DNA from: Sapria himalayana
Lineage: Eukaryota > Streptophyta > Magnoliopsida > Malpighiales > Rafflesiaceae
Length of the DNA: 64,000 bases
Assembly: GCA_029783825.1 (NCBI GenBank)
Contig: JAREIK010004183.1
Span: 1 to 64,000 of the forward strand
Direction of reading: 5' to 3'
The translations under genes were made by a program, and so were the position numbers. The stretch's first letter is position 1. Each line of letters starts with the position of its first letter. Below are positions 25,808 to 38,100 of this stretch, piece by piece. The notes under the pieces are model-generated. The model saw only the letters and a list, made by a program, of their open reading frames with translations. It did not search any database and had not been told where the DNA came from.

Positions 25808-28800
25808 CACTACAAGAAAATTCCCAGGTAACTAAGGAAAAATCCCTAGATAAATGGGTATTTTCCCTAAAAATTAATGACGAAAAAATTCCCTAGCTAA
25901 AAATTTTTAGTGACGAAAAATTTCTTAGCTAAATTAATTTTTTCTCTTGCTAATTTTGATCCTAATTTAGAGCTACACAATAATTCCTCACGAAATTATT
26001 GAGGGAAACGTCTCTTGCTAAATTAATGAGGAAACAATGCCTAGCTATTTTCATTCTATGTTTATAATTTTATTTTTTTACTAAAAAATTAATTACATAT
26101 ATTTAAATGTTTATATTAAATTTAATAAAAATATAAACTATAAACCATTATTTATAATTAACAAAAGATAAAATCAGTTAATATATTATTCTGATACAAT
26201 ATGTTTCAGTGTTAAAATAAAATCTCATATAGCTAGGGACAATTACCCAATCTAAAGTACTCATCGCTAAAATTTAGATAGGGAAAGTGTCCCTAGCAAA
26301 TAATTTAGCAATGGAAAAATTCATAGCTAAAAATTATAATTTTCCTAACTAAATTTGCAAGCTAAATGAGAGTTTCCATTGCTAAATGGATATAACGCCG
26401 GAGCTTTCCCTAACTAAAGTGCTCGTCACTAAATATTAGCTACGAAAATAGTTTCTAGCAAAATATATTTATCGACAAAAAAAATCTCTTGCTAAAATAA
26501 AGATATCCCTAGCTAAATTAGCTAGGGAAAATTCCCTAGCTAATTTAGCAAATGAGTTTTCCCTTGCTATTAATGTAAGGGAATTTTCCCTAGCTAATTT
26601 AGCAAGGGAATTTTCACTAGCTAAATTAGCTAAATTTTTTTTGCTAAATTAGCTAGGGATGTTTCCATAGCTATTCTAATTTCATAACTATTTTTAAAAA
26701 TTAATTTTTTTAAAAAATTTTTAATTAAATAATTTAATATTTTTATATTAAATTCAATAAAAACAGAAACTATAAATAAAAATTTATAATTAAAAAAATT
26801 ATTTAATAACTTATTCTAATACGATATTTTACATAATTAAAACAAAAAAATAAAAAATTTTATTACATCTTATTCATCAATGTATCTACCGACAGTGTAT
26901 AAAGTACAATCTATTCATGCATTAACGTTGCTTTCTCTCCCTCTACTCCTCCGATCACCAACTTTCTGTTGCGACAAAGTTGTCTGAATCACGGTGTATC
27001 ATGTCTATTGAAAAATCCCTTCACTTATACAAACTTCATATGGGGAACAATGAGGTACTATATATGTAAGAAATTTAAACTACTCAATCAAATCAAAATA
27101 AATAAATAAATAAAACTATGTTTTTATTAATATATAATACTTTAGTATATGTGTACATATATACTAGAATTTCACTCGTACATATATTATTGTAGTATAT
27201 GTATATATAAAGTGCAGTATTATGTGTACATATATACTGAGTACATATATACTCAGTATATATGTACATAAAATACTACAGTATTATACATACATATATA
27301 TAGAGTATATACGTATGTATATACCACATTTGTTGATGTTTCTGCTGCCACTGCCATCTCTACTGCCAGTGCCGCCACTGCCCCACTGTCATTGCTGCCT
27401 CCATTGCCACCGCTGTTGCTGCTGATAATAAAAGTAGGGCGGGCGATGATGGTAGACTGATGAACTTTAGATTGAGCGAGTTTTTGACAAGGTGGCGAGC
27501 AGCATTTCCAAGAATAGGACCTGATGTTCTTCCTGGACTAGAATTACATGACACTACACCAGCATCATCATCGTCATCATTCTAAGACCTAGTATAATTA
27601 GAACCAATCATTGCAGAACCTAGAGCAAAAAAAAACTTATTTACTCATATGTTCGCTTTGTACCATGTGATAATTGCATATCAATACAATTACTAAGATT
27701 TGTAAGACCAACCTCTATATGTCTGGTTGACCTGGACCAGAAATATCTTCATCTCACAACTTTAAAAAATGTTTAATATCCAGGAGTTTTATTACTTACA
27801 CCTGTGAGCAATGGATGATGATGACCAGACCAACCTGAGCAATTATATATTCAATAGTGTGTATGTGTGTTAATGGGTATTTACGTATGAAAATATATAC
27901 ATGTCTACAAATAAATATATGCACCCACTTATGTATTTACTTGGTATATACGTACGTATATACTAAAATATAAAAGTACGTATATACAGAGTATATACGT
28001 ACATATACTAGAGTATAAATTACATATATACCGAGTATATACATACGCATATACTATAGTATATATATATATATATGTATATACTAAGTATATACATACA
28101 AATATATTCAATATATACGAAAATATATACTGAATATATACGTACATATATACTCAGTATATATGAACATATATACTCAAGATATAAGTATTTATATACT
28201 TAGTATATACGTAGATATATACTAAGTATACACATACATTTATACCAAGTATGTATGTACGTACATACTAAAGTATTATATGTATGTATATATAATCACA
28301 TAGCCTTAGATGACACACACACTTGTACTTTCATGCAAATACACATACCATAAAAGACAACAGAAGAAAATATTATATGACTAAAAAAATACGCATATAG
28401 GTCTCTTAAGCATGGTCAGCATTTCTAGTTCTTTTTCCTCTGGTACTCCACGCAGATAGAAAACATTGTAACACCTGCACATAGAGCATAACATACTACA
28501 TTTACAAACCAATAACTGATAACAAGCAGTCACAGATCTAAACTGCGACGACGCTTATTTGCACAAAATAAGAGGGTCAAAAACAACCCTGCATTTGCGT
28601 GGAATTAATTTTTTTGGTTAATCTCACAACTTTAGAAGCTAAGGTGTTGATCCCAGCACCATGGAGGACCAGCCAAGTCTTTTACTTACCTATAATAGGC
28701 TAAAAATCTACCCAAAAAATTTGGGAACACACAAACATATTCACAAATATATAAAAATAGTTATTATAGACATGACCAAATACAAATTAAAGTTGATAGT

Positions 28801-28845
28801 CATACAGCTCCAACAAAAATCTAAAAGATGTCCATCAATGATGTT
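25808..28845 (+). mobile_element. CACTA element copy 2, terminal and subterminal part
   Basis: It starts CACTACAAGAAAATTCCC. Subterminal repeats fill 25820-26690. Many are nearly perfect palindromes such as CCCTAGCTAAATTAGC next to GCTAGGG, densest at 26505-26660. The conserved blocks of copy 1 follow in order: 26870-27100, the GTATATACTGAGTATATAC-like region at 27130-28290 and the 28380-28845 block. Copy 2 holds a GC-richer insert of about 220 bp (27335-27555) that copy 1 lacks. It continues past the point where copy 1 ends and leads into the Ptta transposase pseudogene on the opposite strand, which would be transcribed towards this terminus. Confidence 0.85.
27335..27555 (-). other. GC-rich insert in CACTA copy 2
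   Basis: The sequence contains CTGCCACTGCC and CCGCCACTGCCCC runs and has far higher GC than anything around it. On the minus strand it gives a 64-codon frame with an Ala-rich part (LLLLSAATAVAMEAAM). Copy 1 lacks it at the equivalent place (around 18675). It could be a captured host exon or a coding exon lost from copy 1. The function is unknown. Confidence 0.45.
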
Positions 28846-29221
28846 TAGAGAGAATGAGAGTGCAAAAATAAAATGTTTTAGGAATAATGAAGATAATAGG
28901 AGCTAGGACTCCTTTTGATCAAGCTGAAATCGGTAAATATGGGACCAATGCATTGGAAGGATAGTGGTGATGTTTGAATGCTTTGAATCTGAATTTTTTC
29001 GTCGTCTCACATAATGTGTCCTACAAAGATTCATTATTAAGTTAATCGGAAAATAAAAGAAGAAAACCAGAATAAAAAAATTGAAACCTACAAAAAATCT
29101 CATTATGTTTTGCTACACATAGACAAAAATCAATAACAGTTTAGAAATAATTCTCATACCAAATCATTCTCACAATTAGTGGGGAAAGTTAGCCTCTCCT
29201 GTGAGGTTTCATAGCTAGATC
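28846..29221. other. Interior of CACTA copy 2 downstream of the Ptta gene
   Basis: No gene is recognised. The minus-strand frame at 28903-29103 has a hydrophobic stretch but no family resemblance. This is probably the 3' untranslated part of the Ptta transcription unit. Confidence 0.4.
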
Positions 29222-31095
29222 TCAGAATGCTATTCCTTGCGCCGATGCCACTAACTGTGACTCCATATAGGACATCTGTTGTTGCATTATATTCTTAATT
29301 TCTTTCATCTCATCATTCATTTCTTTAATTTCTTCTATCAAAGTAGTATACTGCTCATCCTTATATTCTTTAATTTCATAAATTTGTCTTTCAAATGAGA
29401 TATCTGCTAATCGTTCTTTTTCATTTCGTTCTCTTTAACTACAATATATTCATATGTTTCTATTGCTTGTTGTTCGACCGCCTCATCCACCATTACTGAG
29501 ACAGATGAAATAGAAGCTTGACTGCTATAAATAAATAAAATGTAACTCCCTTCAAGCCGATGACGTACACTCGCTGCTTCTTATGACCTCTTATAGTCTC
29601 CAAATAAATAGGATCATAATCAAATGGTTGAAGATTCAAAGAACACTCAACTTATTGATGAGTAGCTGTCACACATTCCTCCATTAGTTCCTGAGATAAA
29701 ATAGAGAAAATTACTATTCTAGATATACATAAAATAAAATAAATATTTTTCATTCCAAACAACTTTCAAGATGTACTGTAGCATTATAAAATTTTATTAA
29801 TATAACAGATTCTTAAAGCAATCATCTGAGACTCGTTGTTAACAAACTGACCATCCACTTTATTCACATGCATCATCCTGAAAATCTCATAAAAATTAGG
29901 ATCTCCACCTAATTCTCCTGCCTAGTATATGAATTTATTAAGTCATTAAAAAACAAGGATCAAAAAATGTAACAAAATTAATAAAACCATGTAGAGATTT
30001 GAATTATTGGATTATTAGGACAACCAATAAATATATAAATGTTTAAATTTTTAAAATTGTACCAAATCTCGAGCGTACTCAATGCTCGACTTTGACCCTC
30101 CTGTGTCTCGATAGATTCCTAATACCTAGTCAAGGAACCTCACTTCGTCGATTTTTGCAAGCAATATCTAATTTTTTCTTCACATCTGGCTCCTCCCAAT
30201 ACTTAAGCCACTCAGGCCAGTCATCCTTAGATATAAAATCAGGCACTTCTTTCATATTCTTCAATTTATGGACAAAATTAGAATAATGATGAGCTGCTTT
30301 GATCTCCCATAATGACTTTATCCTTTCATCAAATTTGAGTGCCCGTGTGCACTAATTCTTTATTTAGAAAAATCACAAAAGAATTTATATTAACAATAAC
30401 ATAATTATTTACTGCTTGAATAATAGCCAACATAATACTTAAGTAATTAGATAATTATTTTTCAATGCTTTTGTTTTGTTATTTATACCTGAAAAGCATT
30501 AAAATAAGACTCTTTTGTCGATTCAGAAACTTTCTTCCAGGAGAATGTTTTAGAATCAACCATTTTTTTCAAAGACTTTGTAATTATATTGAACACTTGT
30601 GTGGTGGAATAAAATTGTACAAATAAATAAATATCATTAAAAACAAGCAAATCATAAAAATATAAAAAAACCACTTACGGTAACATCAAAATTTTTTTTT
30701 CAAGTCATATTTACATATTTATTTTACCTCTAATCCATAATCACAATTACTAACCTTGCATTGACTATAGAGGAAGGCACAGCATTTGATGATGCCTTTG
30801 GTTTTGTAAATGGTGGAACTATAGGTGTAAAATGTGGTGTAGAAGATAGAGATGGATCAAAAATGTGTGCAGGAAGCATTATGGGTGGTGGGTTTATATC
30901 TGATAAAGGTGATAGTAGAGGTCTCAATGATGGTGATGGTGATAGAAATGAAGATGATGATTGTGATGTTGAAGTCTAGATATGGTGGGTATGAGATGGT
31001 ACTGATTTTGCAACATGATGTAACATACTAGATGAATTTGGTTCATTTCTACGTCCACATCTACCTCCACCACGTCCACGCCCTTTAGATACCAT
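29222..31095 (-). pseudogene. Ptta/En-Spm plant transposase (CACTA second protein), interrupted
   Basis: Read on the minus strand, an ATG at 31095 opens with MVSKGRGRGGGRCGRRN, a basic Gly/Arg start usual for this family. A Ser/Pro-rich region runs to a likely donor at about 30757. Further exon-like blocks are VDSKTFSWKKVSESTKESYF (about 30490-30610), IKSLWEIKAAHHYSNFVHKL then DWPEWLKYWEEPDVKKKLDI (about 30090-30340), GELGGDPNFYEIFRMMHV (29800-29930) and IYLETIRGHKKQRVYVIG (29540-29700). Last comes a coiled-coil-like tail with MKEIKNIMQQQMSYMESQ, ending at a stop at 29222. This order matches Plant_transposase (Ptta/En/Spm) proteins. Lesions are a TAG at 30976-30978 and stops in the third and last blocks. 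The family is thought to bind transposon ends together with Tnp2. Confidence 0.85.
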
Positions 31096-31300
31096 CTGTT
31101 ATACAAAATAAAACATAGAATAAATAATAGAGATATGATGAATAAGCATGTATTTTAGAATAAAACACACCGATAAATTTCCACAAAATTTAGAAAGTCT
31201 TTGATAGTTTAATATTATAAAAAAAATATAACAGTTTAATTATTGGCATCACTTTCATCGAGATATGTCAACAAAGTTTACCTCATCCTGCTTAAATTGT
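31096..31300. other. Spacer between Ptta and ARF1 pseudogenes
   Basis: About 200 bp of AT-rich sequence with no features. It would be the Ptta promoter side and the 3' side of the ARF1 retrocopy. No clear poly(A) tract was seen next to the ARF1 stop. Confidence 0.4.
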
Positions 31301-31845
31301 TTATGATTTGCTGGCAATGTAATTGGAATGCCAATCAAGACCCTCGTAGAGGCCCTCGCCAGAGGTAGCACAGATGCTCTAAATGTGGCAATGGCATTGG
31401 AGAAGATAGTGAAGTCCTAGCTTGTCAGTAATTTTAGTTGCATTCATTGCATTGGGAAGATCTTGCTTATTGGAAAACACTAGCAAAACTACATCCCGAA
31501 GCTTTTCCTCATTTAGCATCCTATGCAACTCATCTCTAGCTTCAACTACTAAATCTCTGTCATTACTATCCACCACAAATATGAGACCTTGGGTATTTTG
31601 GAAGTAATCCCTCCTGAAAGGGCAAAACTTGTCTTGACCCCCAACATCCCACACAGTGAAATTAATGTTTTTATATTAAACAGTCTCTACATTGAAGATA
31701 ATAGTAGGAATTGTGGTGACAATTTCACCAAACATCAACTTATACAGAATGGTTATCTTTCCACTAGCATCAAGACCTACATCAAAATACTCGTCTCCTT
31801 GTTGGCAAACAGCCTACTGAATAGCTTTGTGAACGTAAATCTCAT
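31301..31845 (-). pseudogene. ARF1: ARF1 GTPase processed pseudogene
   Basis: On the minus strand, an ATG at 31845 opens [17 protein letters not shown], closely matching the ARF1 N-terminus. The P-loop follows as GLDASGKIT (the usual GKT has become GKI). Next come [10 protein letters not shown], the intact switch II motif [14 protein letters not shown]-type and FVVDSNDRD blocks, the guanine-specificity motif NKQD, and ATSGEGLYEGLDW before the stop at 31301. Total length is 545 bp, one less than the 546 bp of a 181-residue ARF1 with stop. This agrees with a single-base deletion seen at about 31779. There are no introns, which makes it a retrocopy. In-frame stops lie at 31676-31678 and 31379-31381. 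Functional ARF1 recruits vesicle coats at the Golgi; this copy is dead. Confidence 0.93.
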
Positions 31846-32660
31846 TTCTTCCACTAAATCTCAAATCCTTTGTCATATGGTAGTAAAAAGATCCGATTAG
31901 AGAAAGAAACAAAATCAATAGACCTCAAGAGATGGTCACCAAAGAGGGAGGCCAACCTCTATATGTTCTTATACCTATAGTATACATAATAAAAAAAGAG
32001 TTATATAAAGTTAAACATATAATTATATATAGATATATTCATACAAGTAGTTATAAGTAGTTATTTATAAATATATACAAAGATATAAATAAATATATAG
32101 ATTTTATTATATGAATAGATATATGTATACATAGATACAAATATAATTATATTTAATTATATAGAGTGTTAGTTATACAAATATTTATATATAGTCATAC
32201 ACATATAGTTATAAATATGTATGTAGTTAAAGATATAGTTATATATAATTATACATATAGTAAACTACAATTATATATAGTTATATATAATTATACATAT
32301 GATATATTTTGTTAAAAATATAGTTATATAGAATTACTCATATAGTTATAAAATATTATATAGTTAAAAAATTAATTATATATAGTTATTAATATAATTA
32401 TAAAAATAGTTTACATAGTTCCAAATATAGTTAAATATAATTATGAAGATTTTTATATGGGTATACAAATATTTATAAATAGTTATCATATACTGTGATA
32501 ACAACACACTATGAGATGCCTAATTGAATTACACCACTATAGAAAAAGAACGTGTATAAATATTCTTTTCTTTTGGCAAGTTAATATTATATTTACTGGG
32601 AACCAGTCATAGTATATACTAAATATTCTATAATAAATTATATCATAGAAAATAAAGATA
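31846..32660. repeat. AT-rich stretch with ATAGTTATATATA-type repeats
   Basis: After about 130 bp of mixed sequence (31846-31980), the region to 32480 consists of loosely repeated ATAGTTATATATAATTATAC words. No gene is visible. Similar words appear at 34540-34700 and 38000-39400. Confidence 0.6.
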
Positions 32661-32661
32661 T

Positions 32662-32995
32662 TAGGCCTAGATTAATTTGGTGGATTTTACTATTACAATA
32701 GTTTGAACTAGAGATATTAGATAAGAAATGTACATATAATCAAAATTGAAAATAGCTTATCAAGACTAGAAAAAGAAGACGAAGAGTTATTGAAGAAGAT
32801 ATTAGATAGATTTTTTTATTTGAACAAATTATAGTATTGAATGAAAATGTAACTCCATGGTATGTAGTATTGAATGAACCTTATCATTGCAAGTAGTATT
32901 CAAATCAAATTATGAGGCAAAGTGTTATAGATGCGAGATTAGTAGTATCTTCCAATAATCTCACTCTTTGATTGTGCCCTCATGAACTTGTAAAA
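32662..32995 (+). pseudogene. Ty3-gypsy RNase H/integrase junction fragment
   Basis: In one plus-strand frame with many stops, the end of the gypsy RNase H is readable (RPRLIWWILLLQ then FELEILDKK). After it come an acidic linker and the pre-integrase segment (VTPWYVV, NEPYHCK, NQIMRQSVIDARL). Compared with usual gypsy order, a part between the PWY and YHC blocks is missing. It is a heavily decayed internal-deletion copy. The last part is duplicated at 36262. Confidence 0.7.
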
Positions 32996-33309
32996 CATGA
33001 TAATGATTATGTGCTTAAGTATTTTTTTTTCTCAAAAATAATTATCTTATTTACATATATATGCACAAATATATATGTGCATATACATTGACTCACACAC
33101 ACACACACACACTTATACATCAATATATATTACTATACATTATATATCACAATACACATTTTTGTACTTTGATATATATTCACGCATGTATCGACATTTT
33201 CAAAGTATAGTGTATATACTTGTATGCATGCATATACTACTTAACACCCACACAAACACACACACATATCTATATACGTAATGTATTTTAATGTTACAAA
33301 TGAAACTAT

Positions 33310-33344
<35 letters not shown>

Positions 33345-34720
33345 CTGTGTCTGTGTGAATGTATTTAAAATTTTATGATTTTGAAAATTTAATTAAAATA
33401 AAATATTATATATTGTACACAATTTATAAAATATTATAAATTCTTTATATTTAAAATAAATTTGTGCGTGTGTGTGTGTGCACGTGTGTGTGTGTTTAGC
33501 ATATTAATGCTTAAAATAAAATTATGAATTAAATATATGAGCTTCTATTTTATTCAAATAGTTGTTTTATTAATATTTATCTTAAAATTACTATCATTAT
33601 ACGCATATAAATTAATGAAAATGGTATATTTGTAAATTATGTTAAAAATTAAAATTTTGGTCATAAATATATAATATTGTTTTTGTTTTTTTATAAAATA
33701 TTTTTATTAAAATATTAATGTCTATGATACATTTCTACCTATTATATATTATTATTAATTAATTTTTAGAAACTTTAAATTTCAAGCAATTATGATGTAG
33801 TGCATATAAATACATGTCTTTAATCTTTTGTAAAAAATCAATAATTTCTTTAATTATGTTAAAAAAAATATACTACCATTTAAATACAAGTTATTATTTC
33901 TTTAATTTCTTTAATTATGATGTAGCAATTATGAGTAAATTTTTCTACAAGTTATTATTTTTTTATTTTATTTAAAAAATATATATGACCATATAAATAT
34001 ATGAATCTGTTTTTTTAAATAACTATTTTTAAAATTTTTTTAAAAATTGAATACATGTCAATGTTTTTATTTGTAATTAATAGATACATTTTAAACATTG
34101 TTTATGTATAATAAATATAACATATTGCATATAATGAGGTGCAAATTTTATTTTGTAAATAAATTTTATTTTTAAAGTTTTATCTTTGTAAATTGAAACT
34201 ACATCACATATATATATTGGAAATTTTTTATAATATTTATTACAATAACATATTGTTATTTGTTTAGAAATTTACAATATGAATTTAAACAAATAAACAT
34301 TTTATTAAAAATCAATTTTACTTAAATGATATTAGGTGAAACAAAAATTCATATCCTAAACATATTAAAGTATAATGATTTATACAAACATATAAAAATA
34401 CATTTAAAGTTGAAAAAATTAAATTTAATTTCCAAAAATTTATGATAAAAATACTAAAGATTTATACAATATCAAAAATATATATATATGAATGAGATGA
34501 ATGATATGAAAGGATATTAAGTTTTAAAAGCATGTAGTTATACATGTTGTAGATGTAGTTATATTTAGTTTTTCATGTAATTATATATATTTAGTCATAT
34601 GGCTATGTATAGGTATTTGTGTAGATAAATACATTTATATATAGTAATATGTTGATACACATATTGTTAAATACATTTATATATAATTATATATAAATGT
34701 ATAAATCTTTATACATTTAA
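32844..34720 (+). repeat. Gypsy-derived dispersed repeat, copy 1
   Basis: About 1.9 kb that recurs at 36262-38100 in the same orientation. It starts with the pre-integrase remnant, then has a CA-rich tract near 33095-33111, GT-rich tracts near 33327-33355 and 33465-33495, and a long AT-rich tail. No complete gene is present. Confidence 0.8.
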
Positions 34721-34863
34721 GTTCGTCAAATCAATAAGTGTATTTTAACATAACTATACATCAATATGCATGTGTGATATAATTTGATTTTCTTATATTA
34801 ATATATTTTACTATATCTATAACTATAATAATCATATACTTAAACATAAATATGTATAAATTT

Positions 34864-34869
<6 letters not shown>

Positions 34870-34943
<74 letters not shown>
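34870..34943. repeat. (TA)n tract
   Basis: About 74 bp of uninterrupted alternating TA, the longest such run seen in the window. Confidence 0.95.
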
Positions 34944-34947
<4 letters not shown>

Positions 34948-36261
34948 ATGAAATTAATTAATGATAGACACCTTACTTTTATTGTTACATTTAGGAATGT
35001 AATTTGTGTGAAGAAGTGATTAGATGTAACAAAAAAAAAACAAAAGATCACTCTCTGTCATTATTTTTGGCCAACAAGAAACTCTAGTTGGCAAAATAAG
35101 CTAAATATAGAAATTACATTGGATTCATCATATCTATGCTTGGAAAAATACACCAAGCGCCTTGACATGGAGCTCACCTAGTGGCGCATCACCATCACCA
35201 TATTCCACAGTCTCTTAACATCAACTTCTTCCAAGGTCTCAAAAATTCTGCCATGAATTTTGCCAAATTCTATGTCAAAGAGAATGAGAGAGAGGTAAAA
35301 CTAATTTGATCTAACTAGTTTGATTAAAATTGGGTTTGATTTAATATATTTATTCCAATTTGATTGAATAAATATATCATATTATTATTTTTGTTATGTT
35401 TGATTCTATTTTACTCCTATATACTACATAAAGAAATCTTATTTCAATTTATATGGTACTATTTCTCATGAAATACTATGAAAAAATTATTAGAAATCTG
35501 AAGAAGATAGAGTCTATGAAATTCTATCTGAAATTTATATACTAGAAAATTCTATATCATCCCCTTCTGAGGAAGAAGATAAAGTCTATGAAGGAAGAAG
35601 ATTACATACTAGCACTTGAATTCATCTGAAATATGATATCTTAGCAACATAGTTTCAATATAAAAAATGAGAAGAGCATAGTAAGGCTTACGAAGGCTCT
35701 TGCTATTATATATGAATAACTAATTGAAGCTAAAAAAGTGCACATGATGAAGTATTTTTTCAATCTGTAGTTGACAAAAAACACATCAGTGACAAAGTAA
35801 CTCAATGAAGTCAACACAATCACAACCCAATTTAACTTTGTTTCGTATTGAAGTCAATGATGAAGTATGTGTATTGATAATTTTGTGTTCTCTATCAAAA
35901 ATTAACGTATTACAATTATAGTTGTACAAAGTTCATCAAAAACTAATAAATTGAAATTCGATGATGTTCAAATTTTAATTCTCAGCAAGGAGATTCAAAA
36001 GAGATAGACAACTGAAACATCAACCTCTTTAAAATTATATACAAAGTTAATTGAAAGAAATTCAACAAAGAGAAAATGTCAAACAAATAAAAAAACAAGA
36101 GGTCTAAATATAAGAATCATTGTAATTATAATAGCTCAGAGACCATTAAGTTTTGAAATTATAGAGATACAAGACACTACAAAAATCAATGTAAGTGTTA
36201 ATTATTTTATAGCACGGTAAAATGTATCACAAGTATATGAGTTTAACAAGTAATAAAGTTC
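34944..36261 (+). other. AT-rich stretch with a possible degenerate gag-like remnant
   Basis: No intact gene is present. Between about 35490 and 36220 the plus strand shows scattered coding-like pieces. One is acidic with Glu/Ser (SEEDRVYEILSE at about 35497). Another, near 36170-36205, ends HYKNQCKC and resembles the end of a CCHC zinc knuckle whose first cysteines are lost. This is the layout of a retroelement or pararetrovirus nucleocapsid region, but stops and frameshifts are many and the assignment is tentative. Confidence 0.3.
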
Positions 36262-36878
36262 AAAAATGTAACTCCATGGCATGTAGTATTGAATGAACCT
36301 TTTCATTGTAAGTAGTACTATGATCAAATTATGAGGCAAAATGTTATAGATGAGAGATTATTAGTATCTTGCAATAATGTAACTTTTTGCTCCTACTCTC
36401 ACGAATTTGTGTAACATGTTAATATTTATGTGCTCAAGTATTTTTCTTCTCAAAATTAATATTGATATTTACATATATATGCATAAATATATATGTGCAT
36501 ATACACTGCCCTACACACACACTCACATTTATCCATCCATATACATTACTATTCATTATATATCAGCATACACATATTTGTACTTTTGTATATATTCACA
36601 CATGTATCTACATTTTTAAAGTAGTGTGTATATACTTGTATGCATGCATATACTACTGTACACCCACACAAACACACTCATATAGCTATATACATAATGT
36701 ATTTTTAAAGTTACACATGAAACTATTATATATGTGTGTGGTTTGTGTGTGTGTGTGTGGGTAAATGTATTTAAAATTTTTTCATTCTGAAAATTTAATT
36801 AAAATAATATATTATATATTGTACACAATTTATAAAATATTGTAAATTCTTTATATTTAAAACAAATATTTGTGTGTA

Positions 36879-36917
<39 letters not shown>

Positions 36918-38100
36918 GAAGTATTTTTTTGCGTAAAATAAAATTGTGAATTGAAAATATGAGCTTCTATTTTATTCAAATAGTTGTTTTTTTAATATTT
37001 ATATTAAAATAACTATCATTATACTCATATATAGAAATGAAGTTGGCATATTTGTAAATTATTTTAGTTTTACAATTATGTTAAAAATTAAAATATAGTT
37101 AATAAATAGATAATATTGTTTTTATTTTTCTATATAATATTTTTATTAAAATATTAGTGTGTGATAAATTTGAACCTATTATTTATTATTATTAATAAAT
37201 TTTTAGAAACTTTAAAATTCAAATTAATATAATGAGTGCATATAAATATATGCCATTAATGTTTTGTAAAAAATAATTATCTCTTTAATTATATTCAAAC
37301 AAAACAGATTTCCATATAAATACAAGAGTACCTTTTTCTACAAGTAATTATTTTTTTATTTTATTCAAAATATATAAATGACCATATAAATATATGAATT
37401 TGTTTTTTAAAATAATTATTTTTAGATTTTTTTTTCAAATTTAATACATTACAATGTTTTTTTTTTGTAATTAATAGATACATTTCAAACATTGTTTATT
37501 TATAATACATATAACATATTGAATATTATGATGTACAAATTTTATTTTATAAATAAATTTTATTTTTAAAGTTTTTTCTTTGTAAATTGATACTACATCA
37601 CATATATATTTTAGAAATTTTCTATAATATTTATTACACAAATATATTGTTATTTGTTTTGAAATTTACAAAATGAATTTTAACAAATGAACATTTTAAT
37701 TAGAAATTAATTTTAGTTAAATGATATTAAGTGAAACAAAAATACATACACTAAACATATTAAATCATAATGATTTATACAAACATATAAAAAATACAAT
37801 AAAAAAACATTTGAGGTTAAAAAAATTAAATTTAAGTTCCTAAACTATATGGGAAAATGATAAAAATTTATACAATATCCAAAAAAACATGTATGAATGA
37901 GATAAATGATATGAATGGATATTAAGTTTTTAAAGCATGTAGTTATACTTGTTGTAGATGTAGTTATATATAGTTTTTCATGTAATTATATATATTTAGA
38001 CATATGTATATGTATAGGTATTGATGTAGATAAATACATTTATATATAGTAATATGTTTATATACATATTGTTAAATACATTTATATATAGTTTTATATC
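36262..38100 (+). repeat. Gypsy-derived dispersed repeat, copy 2
   Basis: The second copy of the 32844-34720 repeat, in the same orientation. It begins with the pre-integrase remnant (VTPWHVVLNEPFHCK, DQIMRQNVIDERL), followed by the CA-rich and GT-rich tracts (near 36513 and 36735-36760, and 36870-36915) and the AT-rich tail. Differences from copy 1 are mostly substitutions and small indels. Sequence upstream of 36262 is unrelated to that upstream of copy 1. Confidence 0.8.

Noticed and set aside
30761..30979. Plus-strand Gly/Asp-rich frame
   Set aside because: It is the antisense shadow of the Ser/Pro-rich first exon of the Ptta pseudogene.
34761..35051. 96-codon minus-strand frame with an Ile-Tyr run
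   Set aside because: The middle is the (TA)n tract at 34870-34943, and nothing else in it resembles a protein.
36462..36764. Frame rich in His/Thr/Tyr near 36.5 kb, and its twin at 33075-33281
   Set aside because: It comes from CA-rich and TATACA sequence of the gypsy-derived repeat. The frame is not conserved between the two copies.
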